Below are positions 63,738 through 64,000 of a stretch of 64,000 bases of DNA, in pieces. A model generated the notes under the pieces. That model was not told where the DNA came from. It saw only the letters and a list, made by a program, of their open reading frames with translations, and searched no databases. Both the position numbers and the translations under genes were made by a program. Every line of letters starts with the position of its first letter. The stretch's first letter is position 1. The stretch is from Paracoccus aminovorans (GTDB lineage Bacteria > Pseudomonadota > Alphaproteobacteria > Rhodobacterales > Rhodobacteraceae): NCBI RefSeq assembly GCF_900005615.1, contig NZ_LN832559.1, positions 2,324,837-2,388,836 on the forward strand, given 5' to 3'.

Positions 63738-64000
63738 CTACCCCTGACGCTCGCGCGTGTCGGGCAAAAGCACGGTCAGGATGCCGATCACCGGCAGGAC
63801 CGAGCACAGGTCGAACACGAAGGTGATGCCCTCCCAGTCAGCCAAGCCGCCGAGCATCGCCGCACCGATCCCTCCGATGAAGCCGAAGAACAGCCCCGAG
63901 ACCATGCCCACCCGCCCGGGCATCAGATCCTGGCCGTAGACCACGATGGCCGGAAAGGTCGAGGCGATGGTCACGCCAATGATCCCGCTCAGAATGATCG
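63738..64000 (-). CDS. MFS transporter, C-terminal part (Fsr-like), runs off the right edge
   Basis: The visible 87 codons continue open through the right edge (IILSGIIGVTIASTFPAIVV precedes YGQDLMPGRVGMVSGLFFG). They cover the last three helices of an MFS permease resembling fosmidomycin-resistance-type (Fsr) transporters, with the RVGMVSGLFFGFIGGIGAAM loop-helix and a LPDTRERQG end. The 5' two thirds lie outside the window. The substrate is unknown. Confidence 0.75.
   Translation of the reverse strand, partial: IILSGIIGVTIASTFPAIVVYGQDLMPGRVGMVSGLFFGFIGGIGAAMLGGLADWEGITFVFDLCSVLPVIGILTVLLPDTRERQG

Noticed and set aside
1..64000. CRISPR arrays, rRNA genes, prophage structural genes, toxin-antitoxin pairs
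   Set aside because: No regularly spaced direct repeats, rRNA-like segments, capsid or tail genes, or recognisable toxin-antitoxin pairs were seen on either strand.

Overview
The window is high-GC alphaproteobacterial chromosome, most like Rhodobacteraceae and probably Paracoccus or a close relative. Three things point there: the surA-pdxA-rsmA run, the rpmH-rnpA-yidD-ttcA-yidC-MOSC-engB-argB cluster, and an FNR-type promoter in front of a periplasmic di-haem cytochrome c peroxidase. No sequence search was run, so the assignment rests on gene content and protein motifs recognised by eye.

Positions 1-25000 are ordinary core chromosome. They hold envelope and vitamin B6 genes (surA partial, pdxA, rsmA), translation termination (prfA-prmC), cytochrome c peroxidase, a YceI protein, ribosomal proteins (rpsF-rpsR-rplI), trigger factor, gltX, a PfkB kinase, sixA, and the rpmH to argB block on the minus strand. 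A catalytically degenerate EAL protein sits inside that block, and a sensor kinase diverges from it.

Positions 25098-35600 are a disturbed zone. A tyrosine integrase lies against tRNA-Arg(ACG), its 5' end butted by an IS5-family element, and decayed DNA follows, including an inverted 3' fragment of a tRNA-Pro. The core genes lysC and ptsP come next, then IS3-family debris, an intact-looking IS3-family element with orfA and orfB fused in one frame, and tRNA-Pro(TGG). Positions 35669-40054 return to housekeeping genes (DUF192, double cold-shock protein, pdxH, fabI, LysE, gpt, DUF2127).

Positions 40300-54962 are accessory metabolism. After a small IS graveyard comes a ModE/LysR-type regulator with a periplasmic-binding-like domain, then an NAD-dependent formate dehydrogenase locus. 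This locus is the most unusual item in the window. The catalytic subunit has an in-frame UGA exactly where the active-site Cys or Sec belongs (codon 87), followed by a bSECIS-like hairpin with a bulged U and a GGUCU loop. The part of the alpha chain that normally carries the N-terminal Fe-S clusters is encoded separately, downstream of a NuoE-NuoF fusion, so the usual single alpha chain appears split and permuted. Next is a two-component system divergent from a five-gene operon (LABN protein, ArnT-like transferase, GT2, UDP-glucose dehydrogenase, uronate epimerase) that looks like a lipid A/LPS hexuronic-acid modification pathway.

Positions 54990-58860 are nested IS5-family elements and an IS110-family element. 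Two of the transposase genes carry a short hairpin insert with a compensatory base change between copies. Positions 59098-62226 encode a PPC/DUF296 protein and a complete ECF-type importer (S, T and a fused double ATPase with one degenerate ATP site). The right end is a mosaic of IS66, IS3 and IS1182 fragments that truncates a secreted hydrolase, then the C-terminal part of an MFS transporter running off the edge.
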